Part shown: positions 8,413 to 17,863 of the stretch, one piece after another
Numbering within the stretch: the first letter of the stretch is position 1
Layout: every line of letters starts with the position of its first letter
Assembly (NCBI GenBank): GCA_000437595.1
Contig: FR899798.1
Location: 16,496 to 41,930, forward strand
Origin: Faecalibacterium sp. CAG:74
GTDB lineage: Bacteria; Bacillota; Clostridia; Christensenellales; Aristaeellaceae
Reading direction: 5' to 3'
DNA: 25,435 nt
Translations under genes and position numbers: made by a program
The notes under the pieces: model-generated
Seen by the model: only the letters and a program-made list of their open reading frames with translations
The model's database searches: none
What the model was told of the DNA's origin: nothing

Positions 8413-8571
8413 ATACTATTTCCAGATGAAAATGCGCCAAGATGCGCCGCGAATTTTTCATTCTGGCTAACGTGAATGAAACGCAGCGTAGCAGCGCTAC
8501 GCTAAGTGGAATGAGCGGACGCCAAGGGAAAAGGCGCAAGCAGATGGCGCAGGTGAATCTGGAAATAGTAT
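8413..8571. repeat. Dispersed inverted-repeat element, long copy (159 bp)
   Basis: The terminal arms (8413-8438 and 8546-8571) are complementary at 21 of 26 positions. The five unpaired bases are GAAAA facing GGTGA. An inner hairpin AGCGTAG/CTACGCT lies in the middle. No coding sequence is present. A short copy with the same internal loop but different outer stem bases is at 13629-13691. It could be a MITE-like element or a structured RNA. Confidence 0.8.
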
Positions 8572-8572
8572 A

Positions 8573-8617
8573 AACAGGCATCCGAAGCGAAAGCACATGC
8601 TTCAGATGCCTGTTTTT
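8573..8617 (+). terminator. Intrinsic terminator after the TetR gene
   Basis: The arms 8573-8588 and 8599-8614 form a 16-bp stem with one mismatch, ending in a run of five T on the plus strand. It separates the rightward TetR unit from the convergent FliB-like gene. Confidence 0.85.
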
Positions 8618-8630
8618 GCTTGATGAAAAC

Positions 8631-9530
8631 TTATGCATCCAGCTCATCCAGAAACGAGCAGAGGTTTTCCTCCGAGTATTCGATTTCTGATGAGTACATC
8701 CGCGCCGCTTCGTTTTCGCCCAGCAGCGCCGACAGGCGCAGGAACAGCATCCCCGATACCGCACAAAACAGCACCCGCCCCGGCAAATCGCCATCCAGCA
8801 GCGCCCCCGGCACATGCCGATGCAGCAGGTACACCGTGAACTGCTCCACCGCCAGCGGGGAAAAATCCGGCAAATCGTCCGGCACATTCGTCAGCCGCGT
8901 CAGCACCGCGTCCCACGTCGGATCAAGGCGCTCCAGCGTCCGCAGGAAGTCCGCCCATTCCGCTGCCGTACGCGTTGGCATTACCGTGCCTGCCGCTTCA
9001 CACAAGGCATTCAGCCGGGCAGGAATGCCGCGTGTTCTGTCCTGCATGATGCGGATGAGTGCCGCCCGCGCCTGCAGCAGCGCTTCTTCCTCCGGCGACC
9101 CCTGCGGACGTGTGCCGCCGCCCTGCGTATGCCACGTCATCGGCTGTGACCAGTGCAGGGTCAAATCCGCCGCCGCTTCGCAGCAGAGCCCGAAGCCAAC
9201 TTCGGTGAATGTCGAAAACTCGTTGCGGTAGCGCGGATGGTCAGCACAGATTTGGCACAGCGCCCCTTCGCCGCAAGCGGTGATGATGTCGCATAAGCCG
9301 CTGTCATTCAGCATCGGGCAACGTTCATCCTCCCGCAGGCGGAAAGAAGCACCGTCCGGCGTGTCCGCAATCGCGTCGCGCAGCCGCTGCCCGATTTCAC
9401 CCGTCATGGCAGCATACTTCGCCCGCGTGTCCGGGTCAATGTCGATTTCCCAGCCCTTGCAGCAGGTGTGGCGGCAGGCGTCCGCAATACAGCGGAACGC
9501 ATCCGCCGTCGCGGGGTAAATCAGCGTCAT
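8631..9530 (-). CDS. FliB-like flagellin lysine N-methylase family protein
   Basis: A 299-residue protein with the cysteine cluster of the FliB/YkgJ-like family: C14, C19, C23 and C24 in CIADACRHTCCKGWEID, then CPML, GLCDI and CQICADHPR. FliB methylates lysines of flagellin in Salmonella and probably binds an Fe-S cluster. This protein is shorter than Salmonella FliB, and no flagellar gene is in the window, so the substrate may be different. The ATG at 9530 has GGAGG seven nt upstream and forms an ATGA overlap with the stop of the GH2 gene, so the two are translationally coupled. An upstream in-frame start at 9554 would add eight residues with no better RBS. Confidence 0.82.
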   Translation of the reverse strand: MTLIYPATADAFRCIADACRHTCCKGWEIDIDPDTRAKYAAMTGEIGQRLRDAIADTPDGASFRLREDERCPMLNDSGLCDIITACGEGALCQICADHPRYRNEFSTFTEVGFGLCCEAAADLTLHWSQPMTWHTQGGGTRPQGSPEEEALLQARAALIRIMQDRTRGIPARLNALCEAAGTVMPTRTAAEWADFLRTLERLDPTWDAVLTRLTNVPDDLPDFSPLAVEQFTVYLLHRHVPGALLDGDLPGRVLFCAVSGMLFLRLSALLGENEAARMYSSEIEYSEENLCSFLDELDA

Positions 9531-12184
9531 TTCAGCGCCTCCCACAGCGACCACGCCAGCGCGCGCACCGTCGGGTCATTCGGCTTTTCCCACAAGCGCG
9601 CCGTCAAGTGCCACACGCCGTCCTGCTGATAGAGGATGCCCAGCCGCGCACAGCGTTCCGTATTGTCAATCATCTGCACCGCGGGGCGAATGTCCGCCGG
9701 AAGGCGCTGCACATGCGCCGTTTGCAGGATAGCGTACCACGCGGGGATGGTGTAATCCTCCTGTGCGAACCGCTTCAGCAGCGGCGACGCGGTGTCGATG
9801 GACAGCCCCATCGTCCCGACCGGCACAGGCTTGCCCATGCTCTCGCTGATTGAACGGAACATCGGGTAGCACCAGAAATCCGTGCAGTATTCCGCCGGAA
9901 GCTGCCCTTCCGCGCTCGGCACAACAATCGCCGCGCCGTCCGCCTTCTCTTCTGCGGATACAAACGCCACCATCCGCCCGTCCTTCTCGATGCCCTCGCG
10001 GGTGATGCGGATGTCAACCCGCGGAATCAGCCAAATCGGGTAATGATTGCGCGTGCCATCCTCCAGTGTCAGCGCGACGGTCAAGCCCGTGATGCGCTCC
10101 TGCATGGCGTCCCGATAGCACTCCGCCGGGAACGTGACCGACACTGCGTCCGTCAGCCGCCCCTGCCGTGCACCCGGCGCCACGTCGCAAGCGTACAGTT
10201 CGCGCTCACCGTCCATAAGGGTACAGCGGATGCAGGTATGCTGCTTCTCCGGGTCGCATTCGCTGATTTGCACATCAAAACGGATGTCCTCGCCCATCAT
10301 GCCCGTGAACGACGCAAATTCGCCCAGCACAACCGTTCCGGCGCAGAACTCGCGCCACTCCTCGGCGGAAATCAGCCCCTTGTTCTCCATCAGCGCGTTC
10401 AGCACGCCGACAAGCGCCGTCCCCTGCCCGGTGTAATCCTGCAAGTCCAGCAGCTGGAAACCGGATACTTCCCGCGACCGCAGCAGCGTCTCGATTTCCC
10501 GCTTATAGCAGTCCACCGCCAGATGCCCCGTCTGCCGGAAGAAGGCTTCATGCTCGCCGTACAGCCCCGCCCGTTCCAGCTTCTCGCGCATGGCTTCGAT
10601 GTTGCACGGCTTCAGCGGCCCAGTGTAATGCGAAATCTCCGAGAAATCAGGATAGAACACATACTGCCCAACCTCGTGGCTGATGACGGGCACATCCGGG
10701 ATGAGGGCGTCCGCGGACTGCGCGTCCACTTCCTTCACGCCCGTGCCATACTGAATCTGCACCTTGCCGGCTTCACCCGACTGCCCCAGCGTTTCCGGAA
10801 CGATGCTGGCATCATAATTGCTGACAGACTCCGGCGCGGTCGTCTGCACAATGCCCTGCGGCGCGTCACACATGGCGTAACTGCCGCGAATCAGCCGTTC
10901 GCGCCCCAGCCTGACGCCGACGAACACATTTTCCTCGTCCAGCACGTCCGGCACAAACTGGTAGTTGTTCGCGCCGCTGCTGTACAGCTTGGTGTCGTCC
11001 GCCTCGCGGTAGGCGCGCATCATGCGGTTCAGCACGTCCTTGCTGCCCCACAGCTCATTGCCCAGCGAAAGCCACAGGAACGACGGATGATGCCCGTATT
11101 CGCGCAGGATACGGAAGCCCTCTTGGAAGAGGAAATCGCGTTGGCGCTCGTCGTAGCCTTCTTCGCCCTCTTCCGCGACCGTCCCCCAGAACGGCAGCTC
11201 CGGCGCCATGTACACGCCAAGCAGATCCGCCGCCGTGAATGCCGCATCCGGCGGACAGGCGGTATGGTAGCGGTAATGGTTGATGCCGTATTCCTTGGCA
11301 ATGCCCAAAATCGTCATCCACGACGCAACGTCAGTTGGCGTGTACCCGGTTTTGGGGTACAGCAGATTATCAACTTTGCCGCGCAGGAAGGTTTCGCGCC
11401 CGTTGATGAGCAGCCGCCGACCGAGCGTCCGCACGTCGCGCAAGCCGAATGTCGTTTCGTACACATCGCCGTCGAGGTCAATGGAGATGGTGTGGATTTC
11501 GGGGTGCGCTTCGTCCCAGAAGGCTTCATTGCCCTTGAGCGGGCATTCCCCGTCCAGCACGCCCCGGCGGTACGGCAGCAGATGCTCCATCTGCCCCGGC
11601 AGCACGATGCCCGCCCCACCGTCGGGCGCGCCGATGATGTGCCCATGCACGCGCAGGCAGCCGCGCCGCAAGTCCGGGCGCACGGTGAGGTCGGTCAGCA
11701 GTGTATGGGCGACGGTCAGGCTGATTTCGCCGGTGATGCCGTTCCAGTTGCTCTGCGTGTCCGGGCTGGTCAAATGCCCGCCGCGCGTGGGATAATCGGT
11801 ATTATCCACGCGGATGACAAGGGTATGCTCGCCAGCGTGCACAGGCGGCAGGAAGTAGCGGTGCGGCGTACAGAGGCTCTCCTGATGCCCGATGGGGCGA
11901 CCGTCGAGGTAGACGGTGGTTTTGCGGGTGCGTTCCAGCGTGAGCATCGTCTGCTCGCCCGTCCAGTCTCCCGCGGTGAACGTGCGCATAAACCACACCG
12001 CGCCTTCGAAGCGATACGCGTCGGTCAGGCAGCCCGTTTCCTTGGCGGAATTCGGCATTCCAAGCCCCGCCGCCGATGTTGTCCCCGGCAGCGTCATCGT
12101 CTCCGGGTACGCTTGCGGCATGGTTTCCTGTTTTTCCGCGTCCAGCTTCACCCGCCACTGTCCGCTCAAGTCGATTTTCATCAT
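9527..12184 (-). CDS. Glycoside hydrolase family 2 protein (beta-galactosidase/beta-glucuronidase type)
   Basis: An 885-residue GH2 enzyme without a signal peptide, so probably cytoplasmic. It would remove a terminal beta-linked sugar from oligosaccharides; the exact sugar cannot be read. The N-terminal jelly-roll sugar-binding domain is seen at about 5-160 (LSGQWRVKLD, YPTRGGHL). The TIM barrel has the acid/base glutamate at about E377 in WLSLGNELWG and the likely nucleophile at about E504 in VISHEVGQY. The conserved NHYRYHTACPPDAAF segment (about 302-316) opens the barrel. The C-terminal third is extra beta-sandwich. AAAGGAGG lies 11 nt before the ATG at 12184. The upstream gene is nagA, which suggests use of a GlcNAc-containing glycan. 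Confidence 0.92.
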   Translation of the reverse strand: MMKIDLSGQWRVKLDAEKQETMPQAYPETMTLPGTTSAAGLGMPNSAKETGCLTDAYRFEGAVWFMRTFTAGDWTGEQTMLTLERTRKTTVYLDGRPIGHQESLCTPHRYFLPPVHAGEHTLVIRVDNTDYPTRGGHLTSPDTQSNWNGITGEISLTVAHTLLTDLTVRPDLRRGCLRVHGHIIGAPDGGAGIVLPGQMEHLLPYRRGVLDGECPLKGNEAFWDEAHPEIHTISIDLDGDVYETTFGLRDVRTLGRRLLINGRETFLRGKVDNLLYPKTGYTPTDVASWMTILGIAKEYGINHYRYHTACPPDAAFTAADLLGVYMAPELPFWGTVAEEGEEGYDERQRDFLFQEGFRILREYGHHPSFLWLSLGNELWGSKDVLNRMMRAYREADDTKLYSSGANNYQFVPDVLDEENVFVGVRLGRERLIRGSYAMCDAPQGIVQTTAPESVSNYDASIVPETLGQSGEAGKVQIQYGTGVKEVDAQSADALIPDVPVISHEVGQYVFYPDFSEISHYTGPLKPCNIEAMREKLERAGLYGEHEAFFRQTGHLAVDCYKREIETLLRSREVSGFQLLDLQDYTGQGTALVGVLNALMENKGLISAEEWREFCAGTVVLGEFASFTGMMGEDIRFDVQISECDPEKQHTCIRCTLMDGERELYACDVAPGARQGRLTDAVSVTFPAECYRDAMQERITGLTVALTLEDGTRNHYPIWLIPRVDIRITREGIEKDGRMVAFVSAEEKADGAAIVVPSAEGQLPAEYCTDFWCYPMFRSISESMGKPVPVGTMGLSIDTASPLLKRFAQEDYTIPAWYAILQTAHVQRLPADIRPAVQMIDNTERCARLGILYQQDGVWHLTARLWEKPNDPTVRALAWSLWEALK

Positions 12185-12207
12185 GGGTGTTGCAGCCTCC
12201 TTTCAAG

Positions 12208-12370
12208 CCAGAGGCTCCGCCTCTGGACTCCGCAAGGGGCATTGCCCCTTGACCCTTTCGCGCGATTGAGTTGTGCGCTTCTTCATACTTCTTCCGCGTG
12301 CTGATGCAGGATTTCGTCTCCGCAGAGGCGATTCCCCCTGTTCCAATCAAATTCAGCCAGAAAAAGAAAG
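12208..12370 (-). repeat. Dispersed structured repeat, copy 1 (GH2 leader)
   Basis: Read on the minus strand this noncoding stretch aligns with 15925-16066 on the plus strand. Shared blocks include CAGGGGG, CGCCTCTGCGGAG, CAACTnAATCGCGC and AAAGGnTCAAGG. It carries two perfect hairpins: CCAGAGGC/GCCTCTGG (12208-12226) and CAAGGGGC/GCCCCTTG (12233-12251). It fills the nagA-GH2 gap and may extend into the 3' end of nagA to about 12445. No gene is seen between 12185 and 12398. Confidence 0.7.
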
Positions 12371-12398
12371 ACAAGTATGCCAAAACCCAAAAGTTCCT

Positions 12399-13538
12399 TT
12401 ACCCAAGGATTCCCTTCCAAGCGAAATCCTTCCCCCACCTTGTAAGGGGCGCGCCTGCTCCAACGCAAATCGTCCCGAACCCTGACGCGCCAATCGAACG
12501 CGCAGGATTCTCCGTGCAGATGCGAGCGGCATTCTCCGGCGTCTGCCCGTAGCGCGCCATCAGGTTCTGGAACGCCTGCCGCATCAGCAGCACCGAGCCT
12601 GCCAGCGTGCCGTCGTGCAAACGTGCCTCATGTCCGCGCACCGTGACCGCTTGCCCGCCTAAGGCGTATTCGCCGTCCGGCAAGCCCGCTGCTTCCATGC
12701 TGTCCGTAATCGCAACGGTTTTGTCCGGCCCCTTGCAGCGCAGAAGCACCTTCACCGCGTCGTCGTGCAGGTGAACACCGTCGCCGATGAACTCCGCAAA
12801 CAGGCGGTCATCCGTCAATGCCGCGCCGGGAACGCCGGGTGCACGGTGCGTGAACGGCGTCTGTGCGTTGTAGGTGTGGGTGACGCGGGTCGCGCCCCAG
12901 TCCGCCGCCTGATGCACCTGTTCGTCGGTCGCTGCCGTATGACCAATGGAAACGTGGATGCCGTTCTCCGCCGCCTTGCGGATGAAATCTTCCGCGCCGG
13001 GCAGCTCCGGCGCCATCGTGATGACGCGCACTGCCTGAATGTCGCCACCTGTCAGGTCAAGGAATGCCTCCCAGCTCGGATGCAGAAAAAACTCCTTCCG
13101 CTGCGCCCCTGCCTTCTCCGGCGATAGGAACGGCGCTTCCATATGCGCCCCCAGCACCCGTGCTGCACGCTGCTCCGGCGTATCCATCACGCGGCGGACG
13201 GCGGCAATCACCCGGCGCGTATCCTCCACGCTGGCGGACATGGTCGTCGGCAGGAACGCCGCAACGCCCTCCCGATACAACTCCCGTGCCATCTGGCGAA
13301 TCGCGTCCTCGCCCTGCATCGTGTCATGCCCGCGGAAGGCGTGGATGTGTGCATCGACAAACCCCGGCAGGACAAAATCCCCCTGTAGGTCTATCACAGC
13401 CTCGCCAGCCAACGGCGCTAAGCCCTCGCCCATCGCTGTCACGCGCCCGGTTTCCAGCCGGACGCACAAATTTTCCCAAAAATGGCCATCCACAAAGAAC
13501 AGCCCATTCCGCAACAGCACCGTCAACGCACCTCGCAT
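12399..13538 (-). CDS. nagA: N-acetylglucosamine-6-phosphate deacetylase, C-terminus possibly replaced
   Basis: This amidohydrolase converts GlcNAc-6-phosphate to glucosamine-6-phosphate and acetate in amino-sugar breakdown. Visible family features are the metal-site strand LPGFVDAHIHAFRGHD, the histidine motifs IGHTAATD and THTYNAQTPFTHR, the GDGVHLH motif, and ITDSMEAAGLPDG with the catalytic Asp. The length (379 residues) is close to normal. However, after FGTICVGAGA the expected ADLVVLD...IVNGE strand is absent; instead PLTRWGKDFAWKGILG follows, in DNA that looks like the adjacent repeat. The start is uncertain: GAGGTG overlaps the ATG at 13538, so translation may begin at TTG 13526 or GTG 13520. 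It is the first gene of a leftward group with the GH2 enzyme. Confidence 0.9.
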   Translation of the reverse strand: MRGALTVLLRNGLFFVDGHFWENLCVRLETGRVTAMGEGLAPLAGEAVIDLQGDFVLPGFVDAHIHAFRGHDTMQGEDAIRQMARELYREGVAAFLPTTMSASVEDTRRVIAAVRRVMDTPEQRAARVLGAHMEAPFLSPEKAGAQRKEFFLHPSWEAFLDLTGGDIQAVRVITMAPELPGAEDFIRKAAENGIHVSIGHTAATDEQVHQAADWGATRVTHTYNAQTPFTHRAPGVPGAALTDDRLFAEFIGDGVHLHDDAVKVLLRCKGPDKTVAITDSMEAAGLPDGEYALGGQAVTVRGHEARLHDGTLAGSVLLMRQAFQNLMARYGQTPENAARICTENPARSIGASGFGTICVGAGAPLTRWGKDFAWKGILG

Positions 13539-13567
13539 TCATTTTCTCATGAAACTCTCATGCAATT

Positions 13568-13596
13568 ATCATACCACAAAGAAGGGTTTTTTTCAA
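13568..13596 (-). promoter_or_regulatory. Promoter of nagA
   Basis: On the minus strand TTGAAA (13596-13591), a 17-bp spacer and TATGAT (13573-13568). The predicted start lies about 22 nt before the first possible nagA codon, giving a very short leader. Confidence 0.7.
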
Positions 13597-13628
13597 TCGG
13601 CGCAGAATTTCTTATAGGTTGAAACCAT

Positions 13629-13691
13629 GCGATTTTCGGATGAAAATGCGCCAAGACGCAGGCAGCGGGCGCAGGTGAATCCGAAAATTGC
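13629..13691. repeat. Dispersed inverted-repeat element, short copy (63 bp)
   Basis: Arms 13629-13652 and 13668-13691 pair except for one G-T pair and the five-base GAAAA/GGTGA internal loop. The inner sequences GATGAAAATGCGCCAAGA and GGCGCAGGTGAAT are shared with 8413-8571. The outer stem is CGG/CCG with flanking T/A pairs instead of the CCAG/CTGG of the long copy. The long central region is missing. It lies between divergent nagA and the zinc-ribbon gene. Confidence 0.75.
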
Positions 13692-13800
13692 AAAAATGCG
13701 GGTATCCGCCGAATTTGTTGCGGTTTCTTCTTCATTTGTTCACATTAGGCTCAAATTCGGGGTGTATACTATGCTCCGAAAGCAAAGGAGGAAATCACCG

Positions 13801-14211
13801 ATGTCCTTTTTCTCGAAGATGCAGAACGCCCTCGCGAACTGGATGCAGGGGCGCAACGGCCCGGATAATCTCGGCTTCACAGCGCTCATCGCCGCTATCG
13901 TTTTCAGTTTGCTTTCGCTGTTCCGCCTGCCGCTGGCGAGTTTCCTGTCCATGCTGTGCTATGTGTATGCTCTGTGGCGGATGCTGAGCCGCAACGTCGC
14001 CAAGCGGCAGGAGGAAAATCGCCAGTTCATGGACAAGACGGGACACGCGCAGACGGAAATCCGGCAGTTTTTCCTGCGGCTCAGGGGCATAAAGACCTAC
14101 AAGTATTTCCGCTGCCCGCAGTGCAAAACACGCCTGCGCCTCAAGCGCGGCTGCGGCGAAAAGCACGTCACCTGCCCCAAGTGCCAGCACAAGTTCGACG
14201 AAAGGGCGTAA
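13801..14211 (+). CDS. Small membrane protein with C-terminal zinc ribbon
   Basis: A 136-residue protein. Residues about 25-61 are hydrophobic and would form two closely spaced membrane helices. A basic segment follows, and the C-terminus has two CPxC knuckles (C105/C108 and C125/C128), a zinc ribbon that could bind nucleic acid or a partner protein. The start is the ATG at 13801, preceded by AAAGGAGG with good spacing; the frame is open upstream through the repeat but without an RBS. A TATACT -10-like sequence lies at 13765-13770, with no clear -35. It is the first gene of the five-gene chaperone-type operon; only three bases separate it from the next gene. Function unknown. Confidence 0.85.
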   Translation: MSFFSKMQNALANWMQGRNGPDNLGFTALIAAIVFSLLSLFRLPLASFLSMLCYVYALWRMLSRNVAKRQEENRQFMDKTGHAQTEIRQFFLRLRGIKTYKYFRCPQCKTRLRLKRGCGEKHVTCPKCQHKFDERA

Positions 14212-14214
14212 ACA

Positions 14215-15096
14215 ATGTTCGGCTATGTCAGACCCGGTCTGGAATCGCTCGATGAGGCGCAGAAAAAGCGCTATCGGGCATGGTACTGCGGATTATGCCA
14301 ATCACTGGGCGACCGCCACGGCTTCCGCGGCCGCATGACGCTCACCTACGACATGACGTTTCTGGCGATTTTCCTCTCCGCGCTCTATGAGCCGGCGGAA
14401 GCGCACGGGCAGATGCGCTGTCTGCCGCACCCGAAGGAAGCGCACGATTTCGTCCGCACGTCGATGACGGATTACGCTGCCGATATGACCATCGCGCTGG
14501 CGTATTTCAAGGCGCTGGACGACTGGCAGGACGACCGCTCCCTGCCGGGCGGGCTGACCGCGCAGCTGCTGAAAAAGCGTTACGAGGCGGTCAGCGCGGA
14601 TTATCCCCGCCAGTGCGCCGATTTGGAGAAGAACCTGCGGGCGCTGAGCGAGGTGGAAGCGGCGCACAGCGATTCCCCCGATGCGGCGGCAAACTGCTTC
14701 GGGGCGCTGATGGCGTCGCTGTTCGTGCGCGAGGAGGATTACTGGTCGCGCACACTGCGGCTGTTCGGCGCGTCGCTGGGGCGGTTCATCTACATGGTGG
14801 ATGCCGCCTGTGATTACGATGCCGACACGCGCAAGCACAGCTACAATCCCGTGCTGCTGATGGGGCGTCAGCCAGAGGATATGCGCGACGTGCTGACGCT
14901 GCTGCTTGGCGACGCTTCAGCGGCGTTTGAGTCGCTGCCTATCGTCTCCGATGCGGATATTCTGCGCAACATCCTCTATGAGGGTGTCTGGCAGAGCTAC
15001 AACGAGTTCCTCCACCGCCGCGCCGAAAAGCAGAAGAAGCACAGCGGCAACACAACCAAAGAGAATGGGGACGATTCCCCGGTGAAAGGAGGCTGA
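14215..15096 (+). CDS. DUF5685 family protein
   Basis: A 293-residue soluble, mostly helical protein that I recognise as DUF5685 by its start MFGYVRPGLE, YRAWYCGLCQSLG and LTYDMTFLAIFLSALYE. Conserved candidate metal or active-site residues are C25, C28, C69 and H72. Two aspartate-rich helices are visible: DDWQDD at 102-107 and DAACDYDAD at 196-204. Paired Asp motifs of this kind recall class I isoprenoid synthases, but this is inference and no reaction is established. The C-terminus is charged. The weak RBS (GAAAGGG) overlaps the end of the zinc-ribbon gene, and the J-domain gene starts six bases after its stop. The neighbours suggest it works with, or is a client of, the Hsp70 pair. Confidence 0.85.
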   Translation: MFGYVRPGLESLDEAQKKRYRAWYCGLCQSLGDRHGFRGRMTLTYDMTFLAIFLSALYEPAEAHGQMRCLPHPKEAHDFVRTSMTDYAADMTIALAYFKALDDWQDDRSLPGGLTAQLLKKRYEAVSADYPRQCADLEKNLRALSEVEAAHSDSPDAAANCFGALMASLFVREEDYWSRTLRLFGASLGRFIYMVDAACDYDADTRKHSYNPVLLMGRQPEDMRDVLTLLLGDASAAFESLPIVSDADILRNILYEGVWQSYNEFLHRRAEKQKKHSGNTTKENGDDSPVKGG

Positions 15097-15101
15097 CGAG
15101 C

Positions 15102-15893
15102 ATGGTCACAGACCCGCGGAAAGTGCTGGGTGTATCCGAAACCGCCAGCCAAGATGAAATCAAGCGCGCGTATCGCCGTAAAGCCAAGGAGTGCCATCCG
15201 GATTTGCATCCGAACGACCCCGACGCGGCGAAAAAGATGAACGAGCTCAACGAAGCCTACGACATGCTGATGAACCCGGAGAAGTACGCCAACCGCCAGC
15301 AGCAGCAGAATCCGTATGGCGGGAATCCGTATAGCGGGAATCCGTATGGCGGGAACAGCTACGGCGGCAACCCGTACGGCTCTTACGGCGGCAATTCCTA
15401 CGGCGGACAGCAGCAAGGCAATCCGTATGGTCAGCAGGGCGGCTACGACCCGTTCAGCGACTTCTTCGGCGGATTCGGCTACGGCAGCTACGGCGGCTAT
15501 CAGACGCAGGTCAACCCGCCGCAGGAGCAGGCGGGTGATTCCGATCCGGTTCGCGCTGCCATCCGCGATATTCTCGCCGGACGGTACGCGTCGGCGTGTT
15601 CCATTTTGCAGAACGTCCCCAGCACGGGGCGGAATGCGCGCTGGTACTACCTGTCCGGCGTGGCGAACCACGGCGCGGGAAATCAGATTCAGGCGCTGGA
15701 ACACATGAAGCGCGCGGTGCAGCTCAGCCCGAACAATGCGACGTATCAGGCGCTTTTGCGGCAGTATCAGCAGGCAGGGCAGACGTATCAGACGAATGCG
15801 TCCGGGTACAACACTTGGGCGATGGATCCGTCAAAATTGTGCATGAGCTTGTGCTTTTTGCAGATGTTCTGTCCGCTTTGCTGCCGGTGCTAA
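15102..15893 (+). CDS. J-domain protein with Gly/Tyr/Asn-rich linker and Cys-rich tail
   Basis: A 263-residue Hsp40-type co-chaperone. The J domain covers about residues 4-65, with the essential HPD at 32-34. Next is a low-complexity region of NPYGG-like repeats (about 69-145), then helical TPR-like sequence at about 145-225 (SACSILQNVPSTGRNARWYY; ALEHMKRAVQLSPNNATYQALL). The C-terminus ends in a hydrophobic, Cys-rich tail, CMSLCFLQMFCPLCCRC, possibly membrane-associated or lipid/metal-modified. The zinc-finger domain of classical DnaJ is absent, so it is a class C J protein. GGAGG overlaps the DUF5685 stop. The adjacent Hsp70 is the obvious partner. Confidence 0.92.
   Translation: MVTDPRKVLGVSETASQDEIKRAYRRKAKECHPDLHPNDPDAAKKMNELNEAYDMLMNPEKYANRQQQQNPYGGNPYSGNPYGGNSYGGNPYGSYGGNSYGGQQQGNPYGQQGGYDPFSDFFGGFGYGSYGGYQTQVNPPQEQAGDSDPVRAAIRDILAGRYASACSILQNVPSTGRNARWYYLSGVANHGAGNQIQALEHMKRAVQLSPNNATYQALLRQYQQAGQTYQTNASGYNTWAMDPSKLCMSLCFLQMFCPLCCRC
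15309..15380 (+). repeat. 15-bp tandem repeat within the J-domain gene
   Basis: Three almost identical units of AATCCGTATGGCGGG (15309-15353) and two degenerate ones encode NPYGG/NPYSG/NSYGG. In-frame copy change is possible. Confidence 0.7.
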
Positions 15894-15924
15894 GGTGCTG
15901 CCAAGCCCCTTAACTCGGCGGAAT

Positions 15925-16066
15925 TTTCCTATGCTGCTTGATTTGTTTTGTTGCAGGGGGTTCGCCTCTGCGGAGTGAAATCCCCTGCGCAACACAAAAA
16001 ACTGTATGCAATGCGCGCAACTGAATCGCGCAAAAGGTCAAGGAATCAGTTTCCTTGAGAAAGTGT
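15925..16066 (+). repeat. Dispersed structured repeat, copy 2 (Hsp70 leader)
   Basis: Aligns with the minus strand of 12208-12370. The hairpin CAAGGAA/TTCCTTG (16039-16057) occupies the position of CAAGGGGC/GCCCCTTG in copy 1: the stem bases differ but pairing is kept. It lies between the J-domain gene and the Hsp70 gene, and its end overlaps the Hsp70 ribosome-binding zone. Confidence 0.7.
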
Positions 16067-16072
16067 GGCTTT

Positions 16073-17859
<1,787 letters not shown>

Positions 17860-17863
<4 letters not shown>

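Noticed and set aside
10043..12304. Rightward 753-codon reading frame
   Set aside because: Antisense to the GH2 gene, which has conserved catalytic residues; no RBS or recognisable domain.
15309..15380. Tandem repeats considered as a CRISPR array
   Set aside because: The 15-bp units are directly adjacent without spacers and encode NPYGG in frame within the J-domain gene.
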